From Pseudomonadota bacterium (GTDB lineage: Bacteria; Pseudomonadota; Gammaproteobacteria; Burkholderiales; Burkholderiaceae_C): a stretch of 55,162 bases of DNA. The notes beneath the pieces were generated by a model. It made no database searches and was not told where the DNA came from. It saw only the letters and a program-made list of their open reading frames with translations. The stretch is from assembly GCA_030538085.1 (NCBI GenBank), contig JAUNUR010000016.1, forward strand, positions 1 through 55,162, read 5' to 3'. Both the position numbers and the translations under genes were made by a program. Positions 31,648-41,306 of this stretch are shown here, piece after piece; the first letter of the stretch is position 1, and the number at the start of each line of letters is the position of its first letter.

Positions 31648-32607
31648 TTACTTCGACGCCGCGGTCACCAGCACCACCTCGGTCTTCACCTCGGCGGGCA
31701 TGGCCGACTGGGTTTTCTTCTCGGCGATGGCCTTGAGCGCGGTCTCGATGCCGAACACGGCCTGCTTGGCCCCGAACTGGTCGGCCGTGGCCAGCACCCG
31801 GCCATCGGCCAGCATGGGCTTGATGGCGCCAATGTTGTCGTAGCCCACCACCAGCACCTGGCCGGTCTTGCCGGCCGTGCGCACGGCCGCCACCGCGCCC
31901 AGCGCCATGCTGTCGTTGCCGGCCAGCAGGGCCTTCAGGTCGGGGTGCTCGCGCAGCATGCCGGCGGCCACCGTGTTGCCCTTGTCGATTTCCCATTGGC
32001 CCGACTGCACGCCCACCACCGTGATGCCGGCGGCCTTCATGGCGTCCTGATAGCCCAGCGTGCGCTGCTGGGCGTTGAAGGTGGTCGATACGCCCTCGAT
32101 GATGCCGACCTTGTCGCCAGTCTTGAGTTGCTTGGCCAGCGCATCGCCCACCAGCTTGGCGCCCGCGCGGTTGTCGGGGCCGACGAAGGGAACCTGGATG
32201 CCCTTTTCCTTCAGCGCGGCGGCGTCCAGCTGGTTGTCGATGTTGACCACCAGCACGCCCTTGTCGATGGCGGACTTGATGACCGGCACCAGCGCCTTGG
32301 AGTCGGCGGGCGCGATCACCAGCGCATGAATCTTCTGCGCCACCATCTGCTCGACCATCTTGATCTGGGCGGCCGTGTCGGTTTCGTCCTTGATGCCGTT
32401 GACCACCAGCGTGTACTGCGATGCGTTGGCCTTCTGGTGCGCCTTGGCGCCGTCTTCCATGGTGCGGAAAAACTCGTTGGCCAGCGACTTCATCACCAAG
32501 GCGACCTTGGGCTTTTCCTGCGCCAGCGCGGGCGTTGCGCACAGAACCCCGAGCATGCCCAGGGCGATGGTGTGTTGCAGGGTGCGGCGGGTGAGTTTCA
32601 TCTTCAT
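31648..32607 (-). CDS. rbsB: Periplasmic ribose-binding protein
   Basis: A 319-residue periplasmic binding protein with a clear signal peptide (cleavage after ATPALA). The type-I binding fold follows, with VMKSLANEFFRTMEDGA near the start and the sugar-contacting GNDSMALGAV and VGYDNI stretches. It delivers ribose to RbsAC. I chose ATG 32607 (MKMKLTRR) because a TGGAG ribosome site lies nine bases upstream; ATG 32616 would overlap that site. It is the first gene of the rbs operon. Confidence 0.93.
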   Translation of the reverse strand: MKMKLTRRTLQHTIALGMLGVLCATPALAQEKPKVALVMKSLANEFFRTMEDGAKAHQKANASQYTLVVNGIKDETDTAAQIKMVEQMVAQKIHALVIAPADSKALVPVIKSAIDKGVLVVNIDNQLDAAALKEKGIQVPFVGPDNRAGAKLVGDALAKQLKTGDKVGIIEGVSTTFNAQQRTLGYQDAMKAAGITVVGVQSGQWEIDKGNTVAAGMLREHPDLKALLAGNDSMALGAVAAVRTAGKTGQVLVVGYDNIGAIKPMLADGRVLATADQFGAKQAVFGIETALKAIAEKKTQSAMPAEVKTEVVLVTAASK

Positions 32608-32663
32608 GGTGCGCATCTCCAAAAAATGGCTGTTCGTGCCGGAAAAGCCCAGTATTGGCAAAA

Positions 32664-32675
32664 GCAAACGTTTGC
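32664..32675 (-). promoter_or_regulatory. LacI-type operator upstream of rbsB (probable RbsR site)
   Basis: GCAAACGTTTGC is a perfect 12-bp palindrome with a central CG, the form recognised by LacI/PurR-family repressors. It lies 57-68 bases upstream of the rbsB start and so is well placed to control the whole rbs operon. Confidence 0.75.
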
Positions 32676-32814
32676 GGATGGGGTTTTACCCCAGTTCTTG
32701 CCGAAACGGACGCGGGGAAGGGCATTGTCCTGATCCTGGTCAATTTTGAGTCGGCATGCTTTGCCAGCCGCCGCTGCCAGGGGCCGACGCCCCCGGAAGC
32801 GGCCCGATCCCCTC

Positions 32815-32820
32815 TATAAT
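32815..32820 (+). promoter_or_regulatory. -10 element of the ahcY promoter
   Basis: TATAAT directly precedes the riboswitch, with transcription expected to start a few bases downstream at its 5' edge. No good -35 hexamer is evident. Confidence 0.6.
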
Positions 32821-32825
32821 TTCAG

Positions 32826-32910
32826 CTTTCCGAGGAGCGTTGCAGCGCCTGCACATTGCAGCCAGGCGTGAGGCTCGGAAGCTGATTCCCATCGCAACGA
32901 CGCTCACCCA
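32826..32910 (+). promoter_or_regulatory. S-adenosylhomocysteine (SAH) riboswitch
   Basis: The conserved SAH aptamer blocks are present in order: TCCGAGGAGCGTTGCAGC, then GTGAGGCTCGGAA closing the first helix, then ATCGCAACGACGCTCACCC, whose GCAACG and GCGCTC-like parts pair back to form the pseudoknot. The RNA sits directly upstream of ahcY, the enzyme that removes SAH, as in the known proteobacterial class, where SAH turns expression on. Confidence 0.93.
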
Positions 32911-32935
32911 CTGATCGCGTGTGGTGAGCTTTTTT
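32902..32935 (+). terminator. Conditional terminator of the SAH riboswitch
   Basis: GCTCACC (part of the aptamer 3' strand) can pair with GGTGAGC at 32923-32929, followed by six T. Because the left arm is shared with the aptamer, ligand binding should block terminator formation, giving an on-switch for ahcY. This is inferred from pairing by eye. Confidence 0.75.
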
Positions 32936-32981
32936 CATCCCGTCAGTGGTTTTTTCAAATGCATTGCCTTTGGAGCAAACC

Positions 32982-34418
<1,437 letters not shown>

Positions 34419-34433
34419 TGGCGGTGCGGGGGG

Positions 34434-34493
34434 TGATGCGCATTGGCTTTCAAAAGGACAAATGGCTCATTCGTCATTTGTCATGCGGCGCAA
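34434..34493 (-). repeat. Hairpin repeat D, copy downstream of ahcY
   Basis: Inverted copy of the repeat at 10358-10407, sharing ATGACAAATGACGAATG and TTTTGAAAGC blocks. The hairpin follows ahcY and may serve as its terminator, though the T tract is poor. Confidence 0.7.
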
Positions 34494-34580
34494 GCCGCGG
34501 TCATTGGTCATCGCTTTGAACGCAAAACGGTATCAGGGCAGTCTTGTGGGGTGGTCCCGGCTGCTTGCAAGGAGATGGCG

Positions 34581-35132
34581 ATGGGTTACCGGGTATTGAT
34601 TTTCTTCGTGGCGCTGCTGCCGTGGCTGGCCCACGGGCAGCCCCAAAGCAGTGGATACACGACAAAGATGATCGTGCAGCTTGCCAGGGACGATCAGTTC
34701 ATGGACATGCACTATGTGGCAAAGGCCTTGCAGTTGCCCGATCTGGTGGACGAAGCGGTCTGGATGGGGCCGGTGACCTCGGTGTCCGACCTGTCTTTTT
34801 CCGCCTTCTACGATCCACCGCGATCCGCCCTGGGCATCGAGAAAGTCGTGTTCAACTACCGGCCGGTCTTTCATCAGGAAAAGCCGTACATGCTGATCTA
34901 TCTTTCGCTGTTTTTCCGCGAAGGCCAGTGTCCGGCAGTGGTGGATCTGGAGCGCGCGTCCGGCTCCAAGGTCTCGCGTTTTGAGGTGCCTGCTTCCCCC
35001 CATAGCCGCGAGCGGGCGATTGCCAATTACGTGTCCGTCAGGCAGCCGCATACCAAGACCGACGAGGCGGACATTGACTTCAACAATGACAGCCTGTGCC
35101 ACCTGCGTATTACGAAGCAGCGCAATTATTGA
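34581..35132 (+). CDS. Secreted protein of unknown function
   Basis: A 183-residue protein with a Sec signal peptide (MGYRVLIFFVALLPWLAHGQ). I do not recognise the family. The mature part is mixed alpha/beta with a single pair of cysteines (FREGQCP and DSLCHLRI), which could form a disulphide in the periplasm. An AAGGAG ribosome site six bases before ATG 34581 decides the start over the ATG at 34575. It stands between ahcY and the TlyA-type gene on the same strand. Confidence 0.65.
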   Translation: MGYRVLIFFVALLPWLAHGQPQSSGYTTKMIVQLARDDQFMDMHYVAKALQLPDLVDEAVWMGPVTSVSDLSFSAFYDPPRSALGIEKVVFNYRPVFHQEKPYMLIYLSLFFREGQCPAVVDLERASGSKVSRFEVPASPHSRERAIANYVSVRQPHTKTDEADIDFNNDSLCHLRITKQRNY

Positions 35133-35197
35133 AAAGTCGCCGCTGGAGCCGTCCCGTGGTTTCTGGCAGGGCGGATTCCGTTCATGACCCGCAGCCC

Positions 35198-36001
35198 ATG
35201 CGTGCCGACCAGCTTCTCGTCAACCGCCAGCTTGCCGCCACCCGCAGCCAGGCCCAGCGCCTGATTGCGTCTGGCGTGCATTGGCGCGTGGGCGATGGTG
35301 CATGGCAGCCGGTGCGCAAGAACGGAGATGAGCTGCCCGCGACGGCCGAGCTGCAATTGCACGATGCCGGCGAAGCGCGCTACGTTTCGCGTGGCGGCCT
35401 GAAGCTGGAGGGCGCACTGCGAGCGACCGGGCTCGATGTGACGGGCTGGCACTGTCTTGACGTGGGCCAGTCCACCGGCGGCTTCACCGACTGCCTGCTG
35501 CGGCATGGCGCAGCATGCGTGGTGGGCGTGGACGTGGGACGTGGGCAATTGCACCCGCGTTTGCGTGCAGACGCCCGTGTGTTGGCTATTGAGGGCGTTA
35601 ACGCCCGCAGCATGAGTGCCGTGCAATTGATGCGTGCGCTGGTCGATTCGGCGCCCGACCTCCAGCGCTTCGATTTCCCCTTCGACCTGTTGGTTGCCGA
35701 CCTGTCCTTCATCTCGCTCACGCTGGTGCTGCCGGCGCTGGCGCCGCTGCTAAAGCCAAGCGGACGCCTGCTACTGCTGGTCAAGCCGCAGTTCGAGCTG
35801 CAGCCGGCCGACATCGGCAAGGGCGGCATCGTGCGCGATGCCGCGCTGTACGCCGAGGTCGAGCGGCGCCTGCGCGCGGCCTGCGCCGACGCCGGCCTGG
35901 CCGTGCTGCACTGGCTGCCCAGCCCCATTGCCGGAGGCGACGGCAACCGCGAGTTCTTCATTCATGCCGCCCAGGCGGCGTTCTCCCAGAGGGTTTCATG
36001 A
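35198..36001 (+). CDS. tlyA: TlyA-family rRNA 2'-O-methyltransferase
   Basis: A 267-residue protein with an N-terminal S4 RNA-binding domain (MRADQLLVNRQLAATRSQAQ) and a FtsJ/RrmJ-like SAM-dependent methyltransferase domain (motif I DVGQSTGGFTDCLL near residue 87; DLLVADLSFISL near 166; LVKPQFELQ near 195). Known relatives modify 16S and 23S rRNA cytidines and some are haemolysin-like. Its stop codon overlaps the metF start (ATGA), so the two are coupled; SAM use links it to the surrounding methyl-cycle genes. Confidence 0.88.
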   Translation: MRADQLLVNRQLAATRSQAQRLIASGVHWRVGDGAWQPVRKNGDELPATAELQLHDAGEARYVSRGGLKLEGALRATGLDVTGWHCLDVGQSTGGFTDCLLRHGAACVVGVDVGRGQLHPRLRADARVLAIEGVNARSMSAVQLMRALVDSAPDLQRFDFPFDLLVADLSFISLTLVLPALAPLLKPSGRLLLLVKPQFELQPADIGKGGIVRDAALYAEVERRLRAACADAGLAVLHWLPSPIAGGDGNREFFIHAAQAAFSQRVS

Positions 36002-36837
36002 CTTTCCCGATCAGCCTTGAATTCTTTCCCCCCAAGACGCCCGAGGGCGCCCTCAAGCTGCGCGCGGTGCGTGCCAAGCTGTACGCACTGAAGCCCGAGT
36101 TCTGCTCCGTCACTTTCGGCGCCGGTGGCTCCACGCAGGAGGGCACGCTGGACACCGTGCGCGAAATCGTGGGCGAGGGCCAGCATGGCGTGCCGCACTT
36201 GTCGGGCATCGGCCAGACGCGCGAGTCGATCCGCGAGCGCTTGGGCCTCTACAGGGCGGCCGGCGTGCGCCGCATCGTGGCACTGCGCGGCGACCTGCCG
36301 AGCGGCTACGGCGGCGGCGGCGAGTTCCGCTACGCGAGCGACCTGGTGGCCTTCATCCGCGCCGAATCGGGCGAGCACTTCAAGCTGGCCGTGGCGGCGT
36401 ACCCGGAAGTGCATCCGCAGGCCAAGTCGCCACAGGCCGACCTGGACGCCTTCGTCACCAAGGTGCAGGCCGGCGCCAACGTCGGCATCACGCAGTATTT
36501 CTTCAACGCCGACGCGTACTTTCGCTTCGTCGACGAGTTGAGCGCGCGCGGCGTCGCCGTGCCCATCGTGCCGGGCATCATGCCCATCACCAATTCCACG
36601 CAACTGCTGCGCTTTTCGGACGCCTGCGGCGCCGAAATTCCGCGCTGGATACGCCTGCGCCTAATGGGTTTTGGCGACGACAGTGCGTCCATCAAGGCGT
36701 TTGGGCTTGATGTAATCACCGCGCTGTGTGACAAACTCATTGCGGGCGGTGCGCCGTCGCTGCATCTCTACACCATGAACCAGAGCGTGGCGGTCAGCGA
36801 CATTGTGGATCGCTTGCGCGGCCATGCCCCCTCATGA
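35998..36837 (+). CDS. metF: 5,10-methylenetetrahydrofolate reductase
   Basis: A 279-residue FAD-dependent TIM-barrel enzyme that makes 5-methyltetrahydrofolate for methionine synthesis. Blocks SLEFFPPKTPEG, VTFGAGGSTQ, GIGQTRESIRERLGLY and PGIMPITN are typical. The C-terminus (SLHLYTMNQSVAVSDIVDRL) differs from a second, orphan metF-like 3' end found 700 bases downstream at 37535-37621, so the 3' end of this gene has probably been replaced. Confidence 0.95.
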   Translation: MTFPISLEFFPPKTPEGALKLRAVRAKLYALKPEFCSVTFGAGGSTQEGTLDTVREIVGEGQHGVPHLSGIGQTRESIRERLGLYRAAGVRRIVALRGDLPSGYGGGGEFRYASDLVAFIRAESGEHFKLAVAAYPEVHPQAKSPQADLDAFVTKVQAGANVGITQYFFNADAYFRFVDELSARGVAVPIVPGIMPITNSTQLLRFSDACGAEIPRWIRLRLMGFGDDSASIKAFGLDVITALCDKLIAGGAPSLHLYTMNQSVAVSDIVDRLRGHAPS

Positions 36838-36967
36838 AGCGCTGGTGATGTGATAGGCAGGCTGCGGATGATGTTTGGCAGCACCGATTTGTCGTCCAAA
36901 GCAACCGGCGCGCGTCAATGCCCCGGCGATAATTCATCGCCAAACATGGATGGTGGATCAAGCTGTG

Positions 36968-37489
36968 ATGAATCAATTTTCCTTCTCCTTGCTGGCCGCC
37001 TTGGCGGCTGTGGTGGCTCTTTCAGGGTGCGTATCGCCCGCCGTGGTTGACGAGCGCCACAGCCGCGTCAGCGCGGATGAAGACGCGTCGCTGGTCAGCA
37101 TCGCTCCTGACGCCTTGGATGCGCGCTACACCTTGATGGAATCGTCCCAATGCATCAAGCACGAGAACGTCTACCAGCGGTTTTATGTGAACCGCACTAT
37201 CGGCAATGCCAACAATGGCAAGGTCACGCGCGTCAAACCGGGCTACACGCCGATCCAGATGCACCTGAGCGGCAGCACGCACTACTGCATCGTCAACGCC
37301 GGCTTCATGGCGGAGCCGCACAAGCGATACGTGGTGCTTGGCTCCCGAGAAGGTAACAAGTGCGTGCTCACCATTTTGGAGCAAGGTCAAACAAACCAGC
37401 CGATGCGCTTGTCGTCGCCGTTTGACCGTCCTCACCCGGCCTGCACACCGCAGGACATTGCAGCGGAGGAAGGCAAAGCCCAGCGGTAA
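36968..37489 (+). CDS. Small lipoprotein of unknown function
   Basis: A 173-residue predicted lipoprotein: signal peptide MNQFSFSLLAALAAVVALSG followed by the lipobox cysteine. The mature part has a Cys-rich pattern (SSQCIKH, HYCIVN, NKCVLT, HPACTP) suggesting disulphides. I do not recognise a family. It lies in the 0.7-kb segment between metF and a displaced metF 3' fragment, so it may have arrived with that segment. ATG 36968 is chosen for the signal peptide; an in-frame ATG at 36950 is possible. Confidence 0.65.
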   Translation: MNQFSFSLLAALAAVVALSGCVSPAVVDERHSRVSADEDASLVSIAPDALDARYTLMESSQCIKHENVYQRFYVNRTIGNANNGKVTRVKPGYTPIQMHLSGSTHYCIVNAGFMAEPHKRYVVLGSREGNKCVLTILEQGQTNQPMRLSSPFDRPHPACTPQDIAAEEGKAQR

Positions 37490-37534
37490 TCGCTTCTTCA
37501 AATCGGTCTCAAATCGGTGTGAACTTGCGCGACC

Positions 37535-37621
37535 AGTTTTCACTTCTACACGCTCAACCAGTCGGTGGCCACGCTGGAGGTGTGCCGGCGGCTGGGTTTG
37601 ACCAGCGACAAACCGGCTTGA
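37535..37621 (+). pseudogene. Displaced metF 3'-end fragment
   Basis: In frame this reads FHFYTLNQSVATLEVCRRLG and a few more residues to a TGA at 37619-37621. That is the usual betaproteobacterial MetF C-terminus, with no upstream start. It parallels the end of the intact metF (LHLYTMNQSVA), so it looks like the original 3' end left behind by insertion of the 36.8-37.5 kb segment. Confidence 0.8.
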
Positions 37622-37752
37622 AATGAGTTGTCACATTTCGGCAACGCGGTGCTGTTATTGACCCGGCGCGTTGACGTGCCGCAAATCGCGGCATTCGTTG
37701 GCGCGGTGAAATCCCCTTCGGACTTTTTTGAAAACCACTAGGGGAATCACAC

Positions 37753-38358
37753 ATGAGCAAGAAGATCCTGTTTGCCGCCGCGCTTGCCAGCCTGCTGGCG
37801 ACGCCCGCCCTCGCCCAGACCTCGGGCGAGGGCCCATGGCTGGTGCGCGCGCGCGCCGTGCACATCGACAGCGCCAACAAGGACTCGACCGGGCTGGGCC
37901 TGTCGGTCAACAACAAGTGGATTCCGGAGGTGGATGTTTCGTACTTCTTCACCCCCAACATCGCCGCCGAGCTGATCCTGACCTATCCGCAGAAGCACAC
38001 GGTGCGCTCCAGCGTTCTTGGCGGTGACATCGGCTCGCTCAAGCACCTGCCGCCGACGCTGACGGTGCAGTACCACTTCACCAACTCCACGGCCTTCACG
38101 CCGTATGTGGGCGCCGGCCTGAACTACACGCGCTTCAGCTCGGTCAACGTGGCGGGTGGCGCCGCTGATGTCAAGCGCAACTCGTTTGGCCCCGCGCTGC
38201 AAATTGGCGCCAGCTACGCGCTGACCAAGAACCTGTCGCTGAACCTGGACGTCAAGAAGGTCTGGATCAAGACCGACGTGAGCGTGGGTGGCGTCAAGCA
38301 AGGCACCTTCAAGGTTGATCCGGTGCTGGTGGGCCTGGGCGTGGGCTACCGGTTCTGA
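37753..38358 (+). CDS. ompW: OmpW-family outer membrane protein
   Basis: A 201-residue small eight-stranded beta-barrel. Signal peptide MSKKILFAAALASLLATPALA, then family strands WLVRARAVHIDSANK, NKWIPEVDVSYFFTPNIAAE and the C-terminal VGLGVGYRF with terminal Phe for outer-membrane assembly. OmpW proteins pass small hydrophobic molecules; the role here is unknown. Its own strong terminator follows at 38379-38404. Confidence 0.93.
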   Translation: MSKKILFAAALASLLATPALAQTSGEGPWLVRARAVHIDSANKDSTGLGLSVNNKWIPEVDVSYFFTPNIAAELILTYPQKHTVRSSVLGGDIGSLKHLPPTLTVQYHFTNSTAFTPYVGAGLNYTRFSSVNVAGGAADVKRNSFGPALQIGASYALTKNLSLNLDVKKVWIKTDVSVGGVKQGTFKVDPVLVGLGVGYRF

Positions 38359-38378
38359 TCGCTTTCGCGTGACCGGTG

Positions 38379-38404
38379 AAAAAGGGGCCGCTGGCCCCTT
38401 TTTC
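38379..38404 (+). terminator. Intrinsic terminator of ompW
   Basis: AAAAAGGGGCC and GGCCCCTTTTT form a G+C hairpin with a T tract. It is symmetric enough to work in both directions. Confidence 0.9.
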
Positions 38405-38493
38405 GTGAACAGCGGTAATTTTTCCGGCGCGGGAGGCGGCGCGCGCGGGCATCTGGATGCGCCCTGGCGCCCTTGTCGCTAAAATCCGCCCCC

Positions 38494-39159
38494 ATGTTAC
38501 GGGACACCTCTCCCGGCGCCCGCGACCGCGGCCAGCCGGTTTTGGGAAGTGCACACCGTCAGCCAGTCGTCCGCTTGTTGTGTGCGGGCGCGCTGTGGCT
38601 GGCAACGGGGCCTTTGGCGGCCCAGACGGTGAGCCTGAACGCTTCCACCTCCATGCACGAGCCGTGCTCCTCGGCCAGGGCCGTGCACGACATGCGTTGC
38701 CCCAATTACACCGGGTTCAAGGCCCGGCTGGGGGGCGATGCCGCCAGGAGTGCCGCCGACGCGGTCACTGGCGCGACGGGTTTGACGGTTTCGCCACAGC
38801 CCGCGCTGGGTCTGCGCGCCGGGCGTGATTTGGGGCGCGGCGTGGCATCGTGGTACGGCCCTGGTTTTCATGGCCGGCTGACGGCCAACGGCGAGAAGTT
38901 CGACATGCACGAGCTGACCGCCGCGCACAAGACGCTGCCTTTCGGCACGCGCGTGCTGGTGCACAACCCGCGCACCGGCAAGGAAGTGGTGGTGCGCATC
39001 AACGACCGCGGGCCGTTTATCAAGGGCCGCGTGATCGACCTGAGCAAGGCCGCCGCCAAGGCGTTGGGCATCCAGTCGCGCGGCCACGATGCCGTGGTGC
39101 TGCGCGAGGCCGTGCCGGCCCCGTTGGCCGGCGAGCAGGTGGCTGGCCGGGACAGTTGA
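38494..39159 (+). CDS. rlpA: RlpA-family septal ring/peptidoglycan protein
   Basis: A 221-residue secreted protein with a C-terminal double-psi beta-barrel domain of the RlpA type ([58 protein letters not shown]), which cuts denuded peptidoglycan glycan in some species. The N-terminus has a signal peptide ([16 protein letters not shown]) after an Arg-rich leader. There is no SPOR domain, so septal targeting is uncertain. ATG 38494 is used; the longer frame starts with TTG. Confidence 0.85.
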   Translation: MLRDTSPGARDRGQPVLGSAHRQPVVRLLCAGALWLATGPLAAQTVSLNASTSMHEPCSSARAVHDMRCPNYTGFKARLGGDAARSAADAVTGATGLTVSPQPALGLRAGRDLGRGVASWYGPGFHGRLTANGEKFDMHELTAAHKTLPFGTRVLVHNPRTGKEVVVRINDRGPFIKGRVIDLSKAAAKALGIQSRGHDAVVLREAVPAPLAGEQVAGRDS

Positions 39160-39167
39160 TCCCATTT

Positions 39168-39232
39168 CCTCTGCAAGGCGCCCGAGACCGGGGATAAGCG
39201 CGACGCGAGGAGTTTGGGGACAGCCTCTAAGA
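39168..39232 (-). repeat. Family C repeat fragment
   Basis: A 65-bp piece of one arm of family C (CAAGGCGCCCGAGACCGGGG through to GACAGCCTCT). The remaining intergenic stretch to 39426 has an AT-rich, repeat-derived scrap (TAGCTGCTTGCC) and a short GC hairpin near 39400, possibly the paaE terminator. Confidence 0.7.
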
Positions 39233-39426
39233 GGCGCGCAAGGCGCCTCATCAGGCAATATCCATTTGGCGCGGATTTGCGATATCGAAATGGTAGCTGC
39301 TTGCCTTTGATATTCAGGCGCCAAAACCTTTTTTCAATATCCAAAAAATTTGGAAGGCCCCCCCCTTGCTGTGTCGGGTGATGCCTTCCTGTCAAACGCG
39401 GCCGCGCAAATCGGCCGCGTCGCGGT

Positions 39427-40530
39427 TCAGCGCTCGTCGTAGCTCACCGTCAGCTTGTCGGTGGTCGGTCGCGCCTGGCAGCTCAGCACGAAGCCCTGCG
39501 CCATTTCCTCGGCTTCCAGCGTGAAGTTCTTGTCCATGCTCACGCTGCCATCCAGCACCTTGGCGCGGCAGGTGCAGCACACGCCGGCCTTGCACGAGTA
39601 GGGCAGGTCCAGGCCCGCCGACAGCGCCACGTCCAGCACGTGCTGGTCGCGCCGCATGCTCATCTCGTGCTGCTTGCCGTCGATCACCACCGTCAGCGCC
39701 ACCTGGCCGGCGGGTGCCTTGGGGTCGGCCAGTTCGACGGCGGCGCGGCGCGCCTCGGTGCTTAAACGCTCCAGCGTGGGCGAGGTGAAGCGCTCGCTGT
39801 AGATGCGGTCTTCGGGCACGCCGGCGCCTTTGAGCGCCGTCTCCACCTGCTCAATCATGGCTTCGGGGCCGCACACGAACACTTCGTCCATGCTCTTGGC
39901 GGGCAGCAGCGTCTCGATCAGCTGTTGCACCTTGGCTGCGTCGATGCGGCCTTCCAGCATCGGCACTTCCTGCGCCTGGCGCGACAGGATGTGGATCAGC
40001 GTCAGGCGATTCTTGTACTTGTCCTTCAAATCCTGCAGCGCCTCGTTGAACATCACGCTGCTCATGCGGCGGTTGCCGTACACCAGCGTGAACTTGGCGC
40101 TGTCTGATTCCTCCATCGTGCTGGCGATGATGCTCAGGATGGGCGTGATGCCCGAGCCCGCCGCAAAGCCCACGCGGTGCAGCGCGCGCGGCTTCTTGAT
40201 GACGAAGCGCCCATCGGGCGGCATCACGGCCAGCTTGTCGCCGGCCTTCAGTTGCGTCGCGGCCCAGTTGGAGAACACGCCGCCTTCCATGGGGCGGATG
40301 CCCACTTCCAGCTCCTTGGCCTGGCTGTAGCGGCTGCGCGTGCTGCAGATCGAGTAGTTGCGCCGCACGTCCTGCCCGTCGATGGTGGTGCGCAGGGTGA
40401 GGAACTGGCCGGGCTGGAAGGCGAAGCTGTCCTGCAGCTCATCGGGGACGGCAAAGGTGATGGCGACCGAGCCAGCGGCCTCGGGGCTGACGCGGGCGAT
40501 GGTGAGGTCGTGAAAGCGTGGAGTGGACAT
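39427..40530 (-). CDS. paaE: Ring-1,2-phenylacetyl-CoA epoxidase reductase subunit
   Basis: A 367-residue FAD- and [2Fe-2S]-dependent reductase that passes NADPH electrons to the PaaAC oxygenase. FAD-binding RRNYSICS (near 56), NAD-binding GFAAGSGITPILSI (near 122), and a C-terminal plant-type ferredoxin domain with SCKAGVCCTCRAKV and the last cluster cysteine in FVLSCQARP. It is the last gene of the leftward paaABCDE operon. Confidence 0.96.
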   Translation of the reverse strand: MSTPRFHDLTIARVSPEAAGSVAITFAVPDELQDSFAFQPGQFLTLRTTIDGQDVRRNYSICSTRSRYSQAKELEVGIRPMEGGVFSNWAATQLKAGDKLAVMPPDGRFVIKKPRALHRVGFAAGSGITPILSIIASTMEESDSAKFTLVYGNRRMSSVMFNEALQDLKDKYKNRLTLIHILSRQAQEVPMLEGRIDAAKVQQLIETLLPAKSMDEVFVCGPEAMIEQVETALKGAGVPEDRIYSERFTSPTLERLSTEARRAAVELADPKAPAGQVALTVVIDGKQHEMSMRRDQHVLDVALSAGLDLPYSCKAGVCCTCRAKVLDGSVSMDKNFTLEAEEMAQGFVLSCQARPTTDKLTVSYDER

Positions 40531-40660
40531 GGCAGTCTCTCGTGGACTTGGCTGAGTGTTGTGGATGGGCGGTATGGGTCGGGGCGTGCGCGGAGCGGGC
40601 TTGGCCCGGCCGCTGCGCGCGTCCCTTGAGGGAAGGCGCGCAAGCGATTCCGGGTGGGCG

Positions 40661-41233
40661 TCAAATCCTTTTGAAGTAGTCGAACGGCTCCATGCAGTCG
40701 AGGCAGCGGTACAGCGCCTTGCAGGCTGTCGAGCCGAAGTGCGAGGTTTCGGTGGTGTTGGATGAGCCGCATTGCGGGCAGGCCACGGCGTGTTCAGGGT
40801 CGTTGCTGCCAGCGGGCGATTTGGTGGCGAACAGCACCACCGCCTCGCCGGCTGCCGTGGTGGTGGCGTGTGGCGGCGCGATGCCGTAGGCGCGCAGCTT
40901 CTCGCGCGCTTCCGGTGTCATCCAGTCGGTGGTCCAGGCGGGCGACAACTGGGTGACGACGCGGCCTTCGACACCCGAGCTCTTCAACACGGCGCCAATG
41001 TCGTCGGCGATCTGGTCCATGGCCGGGCAGCCGCTGTAGGTGGGGGTGATGACCACTTCCACCTGCCCGTCGGCGCCCCGGCGCAGGTCGCGCAGGATGC
41101 CCATTTCGCGCAGCGTGACGACCGGGATCTCCGGGTCGGTCAACTGGTCGAGCGCGCGCCAGAGTAGGGCGAACTCGGGCTCCCTCTCCCGCGTGGCGGG
41201 AGAGGGTTGGGGTGAGGGTGATGTGTCGCGCAT
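40661..41233 (-). CDS. paaD: Phenylacetyl-CoA epoxidase PaaD (MIP18/DUF59-type Fe-S factor)
   Basis: A roughly 190-residue protein thought to aid Fe-S or di-iron maturation of the epoxidase. The N-terminal DUF59 motif DPEIPVVTLREMGILRD contains the expected core, followed by TPTYSGCPAMD, and the C-terminus has the PaaD zinc/cluster motif CPQCGSSNT ... CLDCMEPF. The first 15 or so codons read through a palindromic repeat ([17 protein letters not shown]), so the true start is uncertain; ATG 41233 or 41251 are the candidates, and a non-ATG start nearer DUF59 is possible. Confidence 0.9.
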   Translation of the reverse strand: MRDTSPSPQPSPATREREPEFALLWRALDQLTDPEIPVVTLREMGILRDLRRGADGQVEVVITPTYSGCPAMDQIADDIGAVLKSSGVEGRVVTQLSPAWTTDWMTPEAREKLRAYGIAPPHATTTAAGEAVVLFATKSPAGSNDPEHAVACPQCGSSNTTETSHFGSTACKALYRCLDCMEPFDYFKRI

Positions 41234-41282
41234 GGCAGGCATGCCCCTCACCCCAGCCCTCTCCCCAGAGGGGCGAGGGAGA
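41180..41282. repeat. Palindromic repeat pair between paaC and paaD
   Basis: Two units of the CCCTCACCCC...GGGCGAGGG palindrome family lie across the paaC-paaD junction and the 5' end of paaD. The same family is translated in uvrA-like, macB and paaB. Confidence 0.85.
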
Positions 41283-41306
41283 CAAACCGGAATGCACCGA
41301 GCGAGA

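Noticed and set aside
34533-35102. 189-codon frame antisense to the secreted protein gene
   Set aside because: The plus-strand frame has a signal peptide and an ideal ribosome site; this one has neither.
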